A stretch of DNA of 64,000 nt. Origin: Verrucomicrobiaceae bacterium. GTDB taxonomy: Bacteria > Verrucomicrobiota > Verrucomicrobiia > Verrucomicrobiales > Verrucomicrobiaceae. The translations under genes and the position numbers were made by a program. The notes beneath the pieces are model-generated. The model worked only from the letters and a program-made list of their open reading frames with translations, was not told the DNA's origin and did not search any database. Shown piece after piece: positions 50,642 through 59,853 of the stretch; position 1 is the stretch's first letter; each line of letters opens with the position of its first letter. The stretch spans positions 1-64,000 of the forward strand of contig CANIBP010000037.1 of the NCBI GenBank assembly GCA_947466075.1. The letters run 5' to 3'.

Positions 50642-52729
50642 ATGTTTCGCTTTTTTCTGATCATCCTACTCGCCAACCTCGTCACGCTTCACGCGGAGGA
50701 TGCGACCTCGCGCATTGACGCTGCTCTGGCAGAGCATTGGCAGAAAAAGGGCCTTAAACCGAACGCCGCAGCCTCGGATGAGGTTTTTATTCGTCGCGTG
50801 TATCTGGATGTGATCGGGCGCATTCCGACGTTGGAGGAGGCTCGGGCCTTTTTGGACGATCGCGCTGAAAACAAACGCGCGGTGCTTATTGACCGCCTGC
50901 TGGCCAGCGATGGCTATGCGTTGCATTGGTTCAACTACTGGGCGGATGTGCTGCGGGCGCAGTCGCAGCTCACGCGGCGTGGGCATCACGCGGTGTTTTG
51001 TGATCTCATCCGCGAGGCACTGCGCACGAACAAGCCCTACGACCAATGGGTGCGCGAGATGCTCGCCGCACGTGGCGACATCTTCAATGTGCCGGGCACT
51101 GCCTTTTACCTGCGGGACACCGGCATGCCACTGGACAATCTGGCCAACCTCACGCGCATCTTCCTCGGCACGCGCATTGAGTGCGCGCAGTGCCACAACC
51201 ATCCCTTCGATAAGTGGTCGCAGATGGATTTCTATAAGATGGCGGCCTTCACGCACGGCAATGAGTTCAGTCACTACAAGAAGATTCCCGTCTTCCGCGC
51301 CGCCGTGACTCTCATCGGTCCCTATAAAGGCCCAGAGCGGTCGAAGATGGGACCTACCATCGAGAACTCGCTCAGCCCACAAAACTACGCCGGCATGGTG
51401 TGGACCGGTCTGCCGCTGAAACTGCCGCACGACTACCAATACTCCGACGCCAAACCGCACGAGGAGATCAAGCCGGGCGTCATGTTTGGCAAAGTGCCAT
51501 CTCTAGCCACTGGAGAAGCTCAACTCGATACTTTCGCTGCCTGGGCCACCTCTGCCGAGAATCCGCGCTTCACCACCGTGATCGTGAACCGCTTGTGGAA
51601 ACGGCTCTTCGGCCTCGCCAACATCGAACCGCTTGATGAAATCATGGAAAGCTCCGTGCCGGTCATTCCCGCCCTGCAAGTCGAGCTGGAGAGCCACATG
51701 AAGGCACTGCGCTATGACATGAAGGCCTTTTTGCGCACGCTGCTGAACACCCGCGCCTACCAGGCCGAATGCGTTCGCCAAGAAATCGCCGCTGGAGACA
51801 CCAGCCACTTCACCGGCCCCATCTTACGCCGCATAACCGCCGAGCAGACATGGGACAGTCTCGTCACGCTGATCAATCCAACGCCCGACTTGCCGCACCG
51901 CATCGTGCATGACTATCTGAAGCGCCGCCGCTCCATCGAACGCGACGCTGTGCTCTCTCAGCGCCTCATGACCTCCGAAGAGGTCTTTGAAGGAGTCAAA
52001 GCCGCTGCCGCCACCTATGTGCAGAACGCTGAGACCACACAGCGTCTGCAAGGGGAACTCGAAGCCGCGCGTGCCGCTGACGACAAAGCACGCGTGAAGC
52101 AGATCGGCCAACAGATGACGGCGGTGGAAAACAATCAGCGTGGCGCCGTGCGCACGCACATCATGATTCCAGCCGCCAAGAAGCTAGCCGAGAAGGAGAA
52201 GCGGTTTGTCGCACACCTCGACGGCCCAGACGCCGGCATGCAAAACAGCGATCTGCTGGAGAAAGTCTGGAGCGAGTTCCGCGATGTCTCAAAATGGCGA
52301 GACATCTTTAGCGTCGAAGAAAAACGCTGGAGCATCCCTGAATCAACCCGTGAGGCCTACTTCAAGCACCGCTTCGGCACCGCCACATCCTACCTGCGAG
52401 CTTCCGAACTGGACCAACCCGCGCCCAACGGCCACTTTCTACGCGAGTTCGGCCAGAGCGACCGTGAGGTCATCGAAAACGCCAGCACCGATGCCTCCAT
52501 CACACAGGCGCTTCAAATGATGAACAGCGATCTCATTCCGCGTATCCTCCAGCCGTGGAGCGCCTTCACCCTTTCCCAGCGAAACGCCCCCGATCCCGTC
52601 GAAGCCGTTTACCTGACGCTGCTCACTCGCAAACCCACTGTGTTCGAACGCTCCCGTCTCGCCGACGTGGGCATTGAGGACCTCGTCTTCGCTTTGCTGA
52701 ACGGTCAGCAGTTTTTGTTTGTGCAGTGA
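50642..52729 (+). CDS. DUF1549/DUF1553 protein with CxxCH motif
   Basis: The start at 50642 (MFRFFLIILLANLVTLHAED) gives a signal peptide; the open frame begins 24 codons earlier without one. The 695-residue protein shows DUF1549 (IRRVYLDVIGRIPTLEEARA, CAQCHNHPFDKWSQMDFY at 181-198, a c-type haem site). It then shows DUF1553 (TTVIVNRLWKRLFGLANIEP, MKAFLRTLLNTRAYQ, AVYLTLLTRKPTVFERSRL). It lacks the long Ala/Pro-rich insert of the relative at 27960-30563. It is probably a secreted redox-associated protein. No DUF1501 partner follows; the next gene is convergent. Regulation by the operator-like site 165 bases upstream is inferred. Confidence 0.9.
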   Translation: MFRFFLIILLANLVTLHAEDATSRIDAALAEHWQKKGLKPNAAASDEVFIRRVYLDVIGRIPTLEEARAFLDDRAENKRAVLIDRLLASDGYALHWFNYWADVLRAQSQLTRRGHHAVFCDLIREALRTNKPYDQWVREMLAARGDIFNVPGTAFYLRDTGMPLDNLANLTRIFLGTRIECAQCHNHPFDKWSQMDFYKMAAFTHGNEFSHYKKIPVFRAAVTLIGPYKGPERSKMGPTIENSLSPQNYAGMVWTGLPLKLPHDYQYSDAKPHEEIKPGVMFGKVPSLATGEAQLDTFAAWATSAENPRFTTVIVNRLWKRLFGLANIEPLDEIMESSVPVIPALQVELESHMKALRYDMKAFLRTLLNTRAYQAECVRQEIAAGDTSHFTGPILRRITAEQTWDSLVTLINPTPDLPHRIVHDYLKRRRSIERDAVLSQRLMTSEEVFEGVKAAAATYVQNAETTQRLQGELEAARAADDKARVKQIGQQMTAVENNQRGAVRTHIMIPAAKKLAEKEKRFVAHLDGPDAGMQNSDLLEKVWSEFRDVSKWRDIFSVEEKRWSIPESTREAYFKHRFGTATSYLRASELDQPAPNGHFLREFGQSDREVIENASTDASITQALQMMNSDLIPRILQPWSAFTLSQRNAPDPVEAVYLTLLTRKPTVFERSRLADVGIEDLVFALLNGQQFLFVQ

Positions 52730-52749
52730 GCTGTGAATATTGGTCCGCA

Positions 52750-55623
52750 CTACTTCAACGAGTCCAAATACTCCAGCAAGTCTGCGGCCTCTTGAGCTGT
52801 CATCGTTTGCAGCAAGCCCTCAGGCATCATGGAAACAGGCGCTGTGGTGGTTTTGGCAATCTGAGCAGCGGAGATTTTTTCGGTGAGGCCACCGGCCATT
52901 TTGAATGTGAGTTCGGTGTCGCTGCGGGAGGCGATGAAGCCGACTTTGCTCTCGCCGTGCTTGAGTTCGAGCGTGGTGAGTTGCCATTGCGGGTCGATGA
53001 CCTTGGAGGGTGTGAGGAACTGCTCCAGCATGGCGGTGTGGTTCCATTTCGTGCCGATGTGACTGAGGTCTGGGCCGAAGTCGATGCCGACTCCGTTGGC
53101 GCGATGGCAGGCGATGCAGACGCCGGAGAACAAGGTCTTGCCGCGTGTGGCATTGCCTTTGATGGCGAGGAGAGCGTCGGGTTTGATGTCGGGGCCGAGG
53201 ACTTTGCGGCGTTGTGACTCAGGGAGGAAGCGCTCGAACAAATCGCGACGCAGCGGCTCGGTGAGGGCGCTGCCTTTGGCGATGGCTTGGGCGCGGAGGT
53301 CGGCGCTGAGTTTGCCGTCGAGGATGGCGAAGAGCACGCTGAGGGCACCGCTGTTGGTGGCGAGGAGTGGGTCGAGTTGCGTGCTGTCGCCTGCTTGGAG
53401 TTGGGTGAGGGCTTGGTCTTCGGCTTTGCGCTGGGCGATGGTGGCGGCGGTGAGGTCGCGTGCCTTGTTGCCCATGCTGGCGATCCAATCGCGCACGACG
53501 AGCAGGCCGCGATCATCGACAAGGTGGCTGCCGAGGTAGGGCATGTGCCCGCGACCGGCGGTGGCCATGCGATAAAGCAGCACACTGCGCGCGGGATCAC
53601 CGCTGGCGATGACTCGTGCATCAGGCAGGCCGAGATCACCTTGCACGGGCTTGGTGTCGATGAGTTTTGACTCTTTGAGCACCGCATCGATGTTCATGTA
53701 ACTGGGCACGCCGCCGCCGCTGTTGTAGCGATGGCAGACGCTGCAATTCACATGCAAATAACTGCGAGCGCGGACCTCCAGACTGCCCACTGTGCCATGC
53801 GGATCAGCGAGACGTGGTTCTGCGGGCGTGAGGCCGAGACGTATGAAGGCATCGAGTTGATCGCCTTGATGCTGCGCTGTGTTGCGGTCGAGTTGCAGCG
53901 CGCTGAAGCTCTGCGCGAAGTCATTCATCAGCGTATGGCAGCGCGCGCATTCACTGCGGCTGTAGAAGCGCCAGCGCTGTTGCATCACGCCGCCCGGTGC
54001 GGCTTTGTCCTTCACCGTGAAGGTGGTTTCGTCGCCTTGTTTCGGCACGAGTTCGGCGTCGGTTTGTGCGGCGTTCCAACGATAGCTATAGGTGCCCCAG
54101 AGGCTGCCGTCGTAGTGCAGGATCTGTGTTTCAATGCGGCGACGTGTGGCGGGATCGCCGCGTTCCATGTCGAGCGAGTAAGTCTTCGCGAGCACGGCTC
54201 CCGCAGGGAATCCCCAGTGGCCACGCAGCACCACGCCCTTGGATTCACTGGCGACGGTGACGCCGGATTGATCAGGAAAAGCAGCCCAGCGCTCTGCGGT
54301 CGCGTGATCGGCCCAGCGCGGGGCATTGATCTCATACGGCAGCACACCGGGCGCGAGTGATTGCTTTAGCGTATCGGTAAAGAGTCCGGTTTCGCTGAGC
54401 TTTCGCGGAAAGTCGGAGTTCTGCCCTGAGCGCGGATTTTTTGCCAATCGCCACAGGCCGCCGCCGCTGTGGTCTGCGATGATCAACTCGCCCTCGTGAT
54501 CGATGCCGAAGCCCGCTGGCATGAGCGAGCTGCGCGCCAGTTCGCGATGCTCGGTGACTTTGTCGCCCTCGGTGCGCAGCGACCACAAGGTGCCCATCTG
54601 CCAGTCGCCGTAAAGATACGCGCCCTTCAGCTCAGGCAGCTTTTCGCCGTGATAAAACTCGCCGCCGGTGATGCTCGCCGCTTCTTCATGCGAATGCGCG
54701 ACGAGCGGCGGCAGGATCGGCGAGGGGCCGCGCAGGCGATCCGGCCGCACCTCTTGCTTGCCCCCCTCGGTAATGCTCCAGCCGTAGTTGCCACCGCGCT
54801 GGATGCGATAAATCATCTCCCACAACTCCCATCCGACATCGCCCACGAACAGCTCGCCATTCTTCGGGTTGAAGCTCATGCGCCAAGGATTGCGCAGCCC
54901 GTAGGCCCACACTTCACCACGCGCTTTCGGCACATCGACGAAAGGATTGTCCTTCGGAATGCTGTAAGCGCGATCTGCCTCGGGATGATCGACATCGATG
55001 CGCAGCACGCTCGAAAGCAAGTCGCTGATGTCCTGCCCGGTGACGCTCGAATCCGGCGGGTCAGGCTTGGTGCCATCGCCTGTGGAGATGTAGAGCATGC
55101 CATCGGGGCCAAAGCGCAAGTTGCCCCCATTGTGACCACCGGCACGCCACGAGATGATCTCTTTCGCGCTGCTGAGATCAAGCTTCGGCGGAGATTCATC
55201 AGTGACGCGGAAGCGCACGATGTGTGAGCCGTTGTCGCGGAAATCCTCACCTTTCAAGTCCTGCCTGAACAACGTGAAGACGAAGCGGTTCTCTTTGAAG
55301 CGCGGATGAAACGTGAGTGCATACGAACGAGCGATCTCGCGATCAAACTCGGCAAGTTCGCCAAAGATATCGGCCTTGTCGGAGCCGGGAACGAAGGAAA
55401 ACATCCGCCCCGTTTCCTCCAGCACGATCAACCGATCACTGCCCGGCAAGGGCACGACATCGAGCGGATTCTTGAAAGTGATCCCAGGGTAAAGCCGCTC
55501 GACGACATAAGGCGGCGGTGGCTCCGGCGTGCCCTGGATATGCGAAGTGGTCCATGGGACGCGCTCCTGGGCGAACGCGCAGGTCGAAACAAGCCACAAA
55601 TGGAGAAGAAGGGATCGGATCAT
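52750..55623 (-). CDS. secreted glucose/sorbosone-dehydrogenase-like propeller fused to three c-type haem motifs
   Basis: The 957-residue protein has a signal peptide (MIRSLLLHLWLVSTCAFAQ). The first 400 residues form a PQQ-dependent sugar-dehydrogenase propeller: RAGGHNGGNLRFGPDGMLYI, STGDGT, GEVWAYGLRNPWRMSFNP and GDVGWELWEMI. Three CxxCH sites follow: CARCH (559-563), CSVCH (627-631) and CIACH (836-840). The last belongs to a PVC-type cytochrome c/haem-binding domain (GNATRGKTLFSGVCIACHRA) ending in DUF-like MTAQEAADLLEYLDSLK. It would oxidise sugars in the periplasm and pass electrons through its own haems. Its ATG lies 11 bases from repeat copy B. Confidence 0.88.
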   Translation of the reverse strand: MIRSLLLHLWLVSTCAFAQERVPWTTSHIQGTPEPPPPYVVERLYPGITFKNPLDVVPLPGSDRLIVLEETGRMFSFVPGSDKADIFGELAEFDREIARSYALTFHPRFKENRFVFTLFRQDLKGEDFRDNGSHIVRFRVTDESPPKLDLSSAKEIISWRAGGHNGGNLRFGPDGMLYISTGDGTKPDPPDSSVTGQDISDLLSSVLRIDVDHPEADRAYSIPKDNPFVDVPKARGEVWAYGLRNPWRMSFNPKNGELFVGDVGWELWEMIYRIQRGGNYGWSITEGGKQEVRPDRLRGPSPILPPLVAHSHEEAASITGGEFYHGEKLPELKGAYLYGDWQMGTLWSLRTEGDKVTEHRELARSSLMPAGFGIDHEGELIIADHSGGGLWRLAKNPRSGQNSDFPRKLSETGLFTDTLKQSLAPGVLPYEINAPRWADHATAERWAAFPDQSGVTVASESKGVVLRGHWGFPAGAVLAKTYSLDMERGDPATRRRIETQILHYDGSLWGTYSYRWNAAQTDAELVPKQGDETTFTVKDKAAPGGVMQQRWRFYSRSECARCHTLMNDFAQSFSALQLDRNTAQHQGDQLDAFIRLGLTPAEPRLADPHGTVGSLEVRARSYLHVNCSVCHRYNSGGGVPSYMNIDAVLKESKLIDTKPVQGDLGLPDARVIASGDPARSVLLYRMATAGRGHMPYLGSHLVDDRGLLVVRDWIASMGNKARDLTAATIAQRKAEDQALTQLQAGDSTQLDPLLATNSGALSVLFAILDGKLSADLRAQAIAKGSALTEPLRRDLFERFLPESQRRKVLGPDIKPDALLAIKGNATRGKTLFSGVCIACHRANGVGIDFGPDLSHIGTKWNHTAMLEQFLTPSKVIDPQWQLTTLELKHGESKVGFIASRSDTELTFKMAGGLTEKISAAQIAKTTTAPVSMMPEGLLQTMTAQEAADLLEYLDSLK

Positions 55624-55634
55624 TGGAGATGGCT

Positions 55635-55743
55635 GTAGAACGAGCCTTCTAGGTCATGAACTAGTGCGGAGACCTTCTTGGTCGCTGTGATTGCGGGCAG
55701 GATGCCCACAGCACCAGTTTACGAGCCAGTGGCGTCGTTCTAC
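55635..55743. repeat. 109-bp inverted-repeat (REP/MITE-like) element, copy B
   Basis: It begins GTAGAACGA, ends TCGTTCTAC and aligns along its length with copy A (49354-49461), including the conserved GGGCA-GGA-TGCCC hairpin and GAGCCAG near the right end. It lies between two minus-strand genes. Its right end supplies the TAG stop codon (55742-55740) of the DUF4838 gene, as in copy A, and its left end is 11 bases from the dehydrogenase start. Confidence 0.82.
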
Positions 55744-57707
55744 TTCAAGGATTGCTTCGTCACTGCGCTTGCTTTGTCGATTTTCAATTCCCGCTTCACT
55801 GCGGTGTGCCACTGGCGGGTCTTGATTTCATTGGTGAAGGCGTAGAGGCCCTCGTCGGGGCCGGCCCATTCGCGGTGGGCGAGGAGCATGGCTTCGCGAC
55901 GTTCGCCGAGTTCGTAGGCTTCGCGCAGCAGCGCGTCGCGTTCGGCGGGGGAGTCCACGAGCGGTTCCTTCAGCAGCCGCACAACGTTGGTAAATTCGCC
56001 CATCTTCACTCCGAGCACCGCGAGGCGGCGGTATGCGTTGAGCAGGCCGAGCATCGTGCGCGTGTAGTCCTGGCCGAAACGATGGAACTTCACGCGGTCG
56101 GCATATTCGCCGGCGGGCACTTTTTCCTCGGCATCCTTCAGGTGCCGCTCGGCTTGCTCGATGGCTTCCTGCGGGATGAGTTTGCCCCACGCGCACAGGA
56201 TGTTCGCATACGCCATCTCAGTGGAGTCCACGACGCGGTCGCGCTTGGACCAGTTTGCGTCGAGGGCGTGCTCGTAGGCTTCGAAGAACGCCTGCATCTC
56301 CTTCGCCACGGGGCCGTAGGCGGACTCGTAGAAGTCGCGCATGAGGTGCGTGGAGTCACGCTGCGGGTCCCACATCATGTGCGTGAGCGCCCAGAAATTC
56401 GGCGCCTGTGTCACGAATGATTTGCTGCCTTCACCGTAGGCCGCGATGAAACCGAGCCGGCTCGCCTCGGCGAGATTCGCGATGATCTGCTGCGGATGGA
56501 GAAATGGCAGATCGACTTGGAAATGGCCGCCCCAGCCTTCACGCACGACCAGCTTCGCGTCCAGCTTCTGCCAGCCGGTGACGCACTCGCGCCATTCGCG
56601 CAGATTCTGCGGGTCGCGTTGCGCCGCGCATTGGTAGGCGAATGAGATGTAGAGATTCGGCTCGAGCTTCGCGATTTTCACCGGCGGCTGGTGGTAGAAG
56701 GTGTAGGCGAACATGCCGCAGCCCTTCGCCGGATTCTTCTCGCGCACTCGGCGTGCGACTTCATTGGCGTAGGTGATGACGCGGTCGCTGAGCTGCGGAG
56801 TCTTTTTGTCGTAGGCGAGGATGCCGGGCACATCGAGCGCGCGGCAGCGTTCGCACTGGCAGAAGCCGCCGCCGTCGTTGGGCGAGATGTTCACGATGTC
56901 CTGCTTTCCCTTGAGGACATAGTCCACCATGTAGTCGATGACTTCGGGGTTCGAGGAGCACATCTGCGTCGGCTGGCGCTTGCCGTTCACGAGCGCGAAC
57001 CACTCGGGATGCTGCTTGAAAGTTTCGCCTTTGGCCGTCTCGAACGCGGTCCCCCATGAGTGGCCGAAGACGGCCGAGCGCACCCATGCGAGGTGAGTTC
57101 GCCGCGCCCATTTGCGCGATTCATCGGAGAATGACTTCGTCTGGTAGCCGCCGATGTAGCCGAATTGGATGAAGCGAATCTCGAAGGCCGGCGTGCGCCG
57201 CAGATCGAGTGGCGGCACGTTCGCGTCGGGCTTCACCGGCACATGCTCGCCGAATTCACCCGGCCAGAACCAGCGCACCCCCAGATGCTCTTCGAGCAAA
57301 GTGTAAACGGCGTGCATGCTTCCCGCGCGGGTGCTGTTCGTCCACGCAATCCCCGGGCCGTCTTCGCCCGCGAGCACGAGGCCCGTGGGCACCGTTCGGA
57401 CCATCCACTCCTCGCTCTTCCACGGCTTCGGTGATTTGCCGAGCGCACGCTCCGCTGCGCCGTCGCCGACGAAGAACGACAGACCCGGCGCCTCGGGCGC
57501 GAGCTTGCCCAGCGTGACGATTTCGATCTTCTGCTGCGCCACGCGGCCCGCATAAGTCGCGAGTTCCTCCGCCGCCGCACGCTGCACCGGCAGTGCATCA
57601 TCGGCGATGACGACGCGCCTGTATTGCTTGAGCGCCTGTGGATCGGCAGCGTGGAGTGCGGCCAGTGAAGTCAGCAGCAGGGCGGTGATAGCGAGCGTGT
57701 GTTTCAT
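55740..57707 (-). CDS. DUF4838 protein (tandem pair, second gene)
   Basis: The 655-residue protein begins MKHTLAITALLLTSLAALHA, a signal peptide. The N-terminal GH20/67-type domain has QRAAAEELATYAGRVAQQKI and LSFFVGDGAAERALG. The DUF4838 core has HLGVRWFWPGEFGEHVP, VNISPNDGGGFCQCERCRAL (a CxCxxC cluster) and VVREGWGGHFQVDLPFLHPQ. There is no CBM9-like extension, unlike 8841-13747. It aligns throughout with 57729-59762, 21 bases upstream, so the two arose by tandem duplication. Control by the divergent TetR regulator is inferred. The stop codon is supplied by repeat copy B. Confidence 0.84.
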   Translation of the reverse strand: MKHTLAITALLLTSLAALHAADPQALKQYRRVVIADDALPVQRAAAEELATYAGRVAQQKIEIVTLGKLAPEAPGLSFFVGDGAAERALGKSPKPWKSEEWMVRTVPTGLVLAGEDGPGIAWTNSTRAGSMHAVYTLLEEHLGVRWFWPGEFGEHVPVKPDANVPPLDLRRTPAFEIRFIQFGYIGGYQTKSFSDESRKWARRTHLAWVRSAVFGHSWGTAFETAKGETFKQHPEWFALVNGKRQPTQMCSSNPEVIDYMVDYVLKGKQDIVNISPNDGGGFCQCERCRALDVPGILAYDKKTPQLSDRVITYANEVARRVREKNPAKGCGMFAYTFYHQPPVKIAKLEPNLYISFAYQCAAQRDPQNLREWRECVTGWQKLDAKLVVREGWGGHFQVDLPFLHPQQIIANLAEASRLGFIAAYGEGSKSFVTQAPNFWALTHMMWDPQRDSTHLMRDFYESAYGPVAKEMQAFFEAYEHALDANWSKRDRVVDSTEMAYANILCAWGKLIPQEAIEQAERHLKDAEEKVPAGEYADRVKFHRFGQDYTRTMLGLLNAYRRLAVLGVKMGEFTNVVRLLKEPLVDSPAERDALLREAYELGERREAMLLAHREWAGPDEGLYAFTNEIKTRQWHTAVKRELKIDKASAVTKQSLK

Positions 57708-57728
57708 TATGATTTTGTGTTTGAAAAG

Positions 57729-59762
57729 CTATTTTCTCTTCGGCGTGGTGACCGTGTCGGGTTGGAGCGTGGACATGCTGACGGCGCTCGGCTTGTCGAT
57801 GCCCAGTTCCTTTTTTACCTCCGAGTGCCACAGGCGGTTCTTGCTGTCGATCGTCTGGCCATAGAGCCCCTCATCCGGGCCGGCCCAATCGCGGTGCATG
57901 AGGAGCATCTTCTCCCGCTCCTCACCCAGTTCATATGCCCGCTTCAGGAGGCGCTGTTTCTCGGCGTCGTCCTTGCGCGGCACGGGCACCGCGAGTTTGA
58001 AAAACTCCAGATCGACGCCCAACTCCGCGAGCTGGCGATAGCAGTCCACGGTGGCCAGCACGACCTTTGAGTATTCGTAACCAAAGCGGTGAAACGCGAC
58101 GCGATCGGCGTATTCCCCGGCAGGGGCTTTCGCTTCGGCCGCCTTGAGATGGACCCCGGCCTTCTCGACGACCGAGGGCGGCATGGTGATGTCCCAGGAG
58201 TTGACAACATTCACGTAGGTGAATCCGGGCGTGTCCATCACCTTGCGGCGCTTCGACCAGTTCTCGTTCAGCGATTGATTCCAAGTCTCGAAGTAAGCGC
58301 GCATCTCCGCGGCGACCGGGCCGTAGGCGGACTGGAAAAAATCATCCATGGTTTTCACCGTGTCGCGCTCAGGGTCCGCGAGCATGCGGGCGATGGCCCA
58401 CTGGTTCGGTGCCTGGGTGGCGAAACACTTGGTCCCCTCGCCGTAGCCGGCGATAAAGCCCATCCTGTAGGACTCGGCGATGTTCGCGAGTGTCTGGTCG
58501 TAATTCATGAAAGGAAGATCGAGGAGGTAGTGCGCTCCCCAGCCCTCGCGCACGACCATCTTCGTGCCGAACTTCTTCCATCCATCCACGCTGTCGTGCC
58601 ACTCGGCGAGCGCCTGCGGATCGCGGAAGGCCATGGATTGGTAGCAGAAGGAGAGATAGAGGTTCGGCTCGATGTGATCGAGGTGGATCGGAGGTTTGGC
58701 GTAATAGGTATAGGCAAACATGCCCACCGACTTGTTCGGATCCTTTTCGCGCACGCGCCGGGCGACCTCGTTCGCGTAGGTGAAGATGCGATCACTGAGT
58801 TGGAGGCTCTTGCGGTCATAGGTCATGTAGCCCGGCACATCGAGCGAGGCGCAGGAGGGAAGCCCGAGCTTCTTGTGCGTCTCGGATTTCGTCTCCTCGG
58901 TGCATTCGCAGAAGCCAAATCCGTCGCTCGGCGAAATGTGACAGATGCTGTATTTGCTGTTGAGCACGTAATCCACCATCACCTGTCTCACATCGGGATG
59001 CGTGGTGCATAAGTGCGGCGGCTGGCGCTTGCCCTTGTAGAGCGCGAACCACTCCGGGTGTTCCGTGAAGGCCTTGCTCTGCTCGCCGCTCTTGGTATCG
59101 AATGCGTAATACCAGCTATGGCCAAACGTCGCCGAGCGGGTCCATCCGAGACGCTGGCGGCGCGCCCATTTCTGGGCTTCGTCGCGAAACTCATTGGTGT
59201 GGTAGCGCGGATATCCGAACTGAATCGAGCGGATGAAAAACTTCGGCGTGGCGCGGAGGTCGAGCGGCGGCACCACCGCTTCCGGATTCGAGGGGACGTG
59301 CTCGCCAAACGGTCCCGGCCAAAGCCACTTCACCCCGAGGTGGTCATCGAGCAACGTGTAAACCGCCAGCAGCGTCCCTGCACGCGTGGCCTGAGCCCAT
59401 GGATCGCCGGGACCCTCATCGCCGGCGAGGACCAGTCCCTTCGGCACACTCTTGAGCATCCATTCCTCCTCCTTCCATGGCGCGGACTTCGCGCCGAGGA
59501 CTTTCTCGGCCACCGCGTCGCCGACGAAAAAGGAGAAGCCCTCTGCGGCCCCGGCATAGTTCGAGAGGGGAACAATCTCCAGCTTTCTGCCGCCAACCTT
59601 GCCGGCGTAGGCCACAAGTTCGTCGGCGGCGACCTTCTGAATCGCCGAGGCTTGGTCGGGGACGACCACGCGGCGGAAATCAGCGAGGCGCTGCTGCGCG
59701 GAAAGCTGCGGGGCGAGGGCCAGCGCAAGGCCGAGGATGGAAAGTGCGGCGGTGGTTTTCAT
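57729..59762 (-). CDS. DUF4838 protein (tandem pair, first gene)
   Basis: The 677-residue protein has a signal peptide (MKTTAALSILGLALALAPQL). Architecture is as in its neighbour: QKVAADELVAYAGKVGGRKL, FSFFVGDAVAEKVLG, HLGVKWLWPGPFGEHVP and VVREGWGAHYLLDLPFMNYD. The Cys-rich loop reads FCECTEETKSETHKKL, with an insertion and without the last Cys, unlike CQCERC in the neighbour. If the Cys cluster binds a metal, this copy has lost a ligand. It is divergent from the TetR gene across a 91-base gap. Confidence 0.84.
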   Translation of the reverse strand: MKTTAALSILGLALALAPQLSAQQRLADFRRVVVPDQASAIQKVAADELVAYAGKVGGRKLEIVPLSNYAGAAEGFSFFVGDAVAEKVLGAKSAPWKEEEWMLKSVPKGLVLAGDEGPGDPWAQATRAGTLLAVYTLLDDHLGVKWLWPGPFGEHVPSNPEAVVPPLDLRATPKFFIRSIQFGYPRYHTNEFRDEAQKWARRQRLGWTRSATFGHSWYYAFDTKSGEQSKAFTEHPEWFALYKGKRQPPHLCTTHPDVRQVMVDYVLNSKYSICHISPSDGFGFCECTEETKSETHKKLGLPSCASLDVPGYMTYDRKSLQLSDRIFTYANEVARRVREKDPNKSVGMFAYTYYAKPPIHLDHIEPNLYLSFCYQSMAFRDPQALAEWHDSVDGWKKFGTKMVVREGWGAHYLLDLPFMNYDQTLANIAESYRMGFIAGYGEGTKCFATQAPNQWAIARMLADPERDTVKTMDDFFQSAYGPVAAEMRAYFETWNQSLNENWSKRRKVMDTPGFTYVNVVNSWDITMPPSVVEKAGVHLKAAEAKAPAGEYADRVAFHRFGYEYSKVVLATVDCYRQLAELGVDLEFFKLAVPVPRKDDAEKQRLLKRAYELGEEREKMLLMHRDWAGPDEGLYGQTIDSKNRLWHSEVKKELGIDKPSAVSMSTLQPDTVTTPKRK

Positions 59763-59853
59763 GGGTGATGCAGGTTCGAGTCTGGAGTCTTGGAATTCGG
59801 TTCATGCCGTAAAGCGATTGCATTTTTCGAGGTGGCCATGGTAGCTTCAGCTG

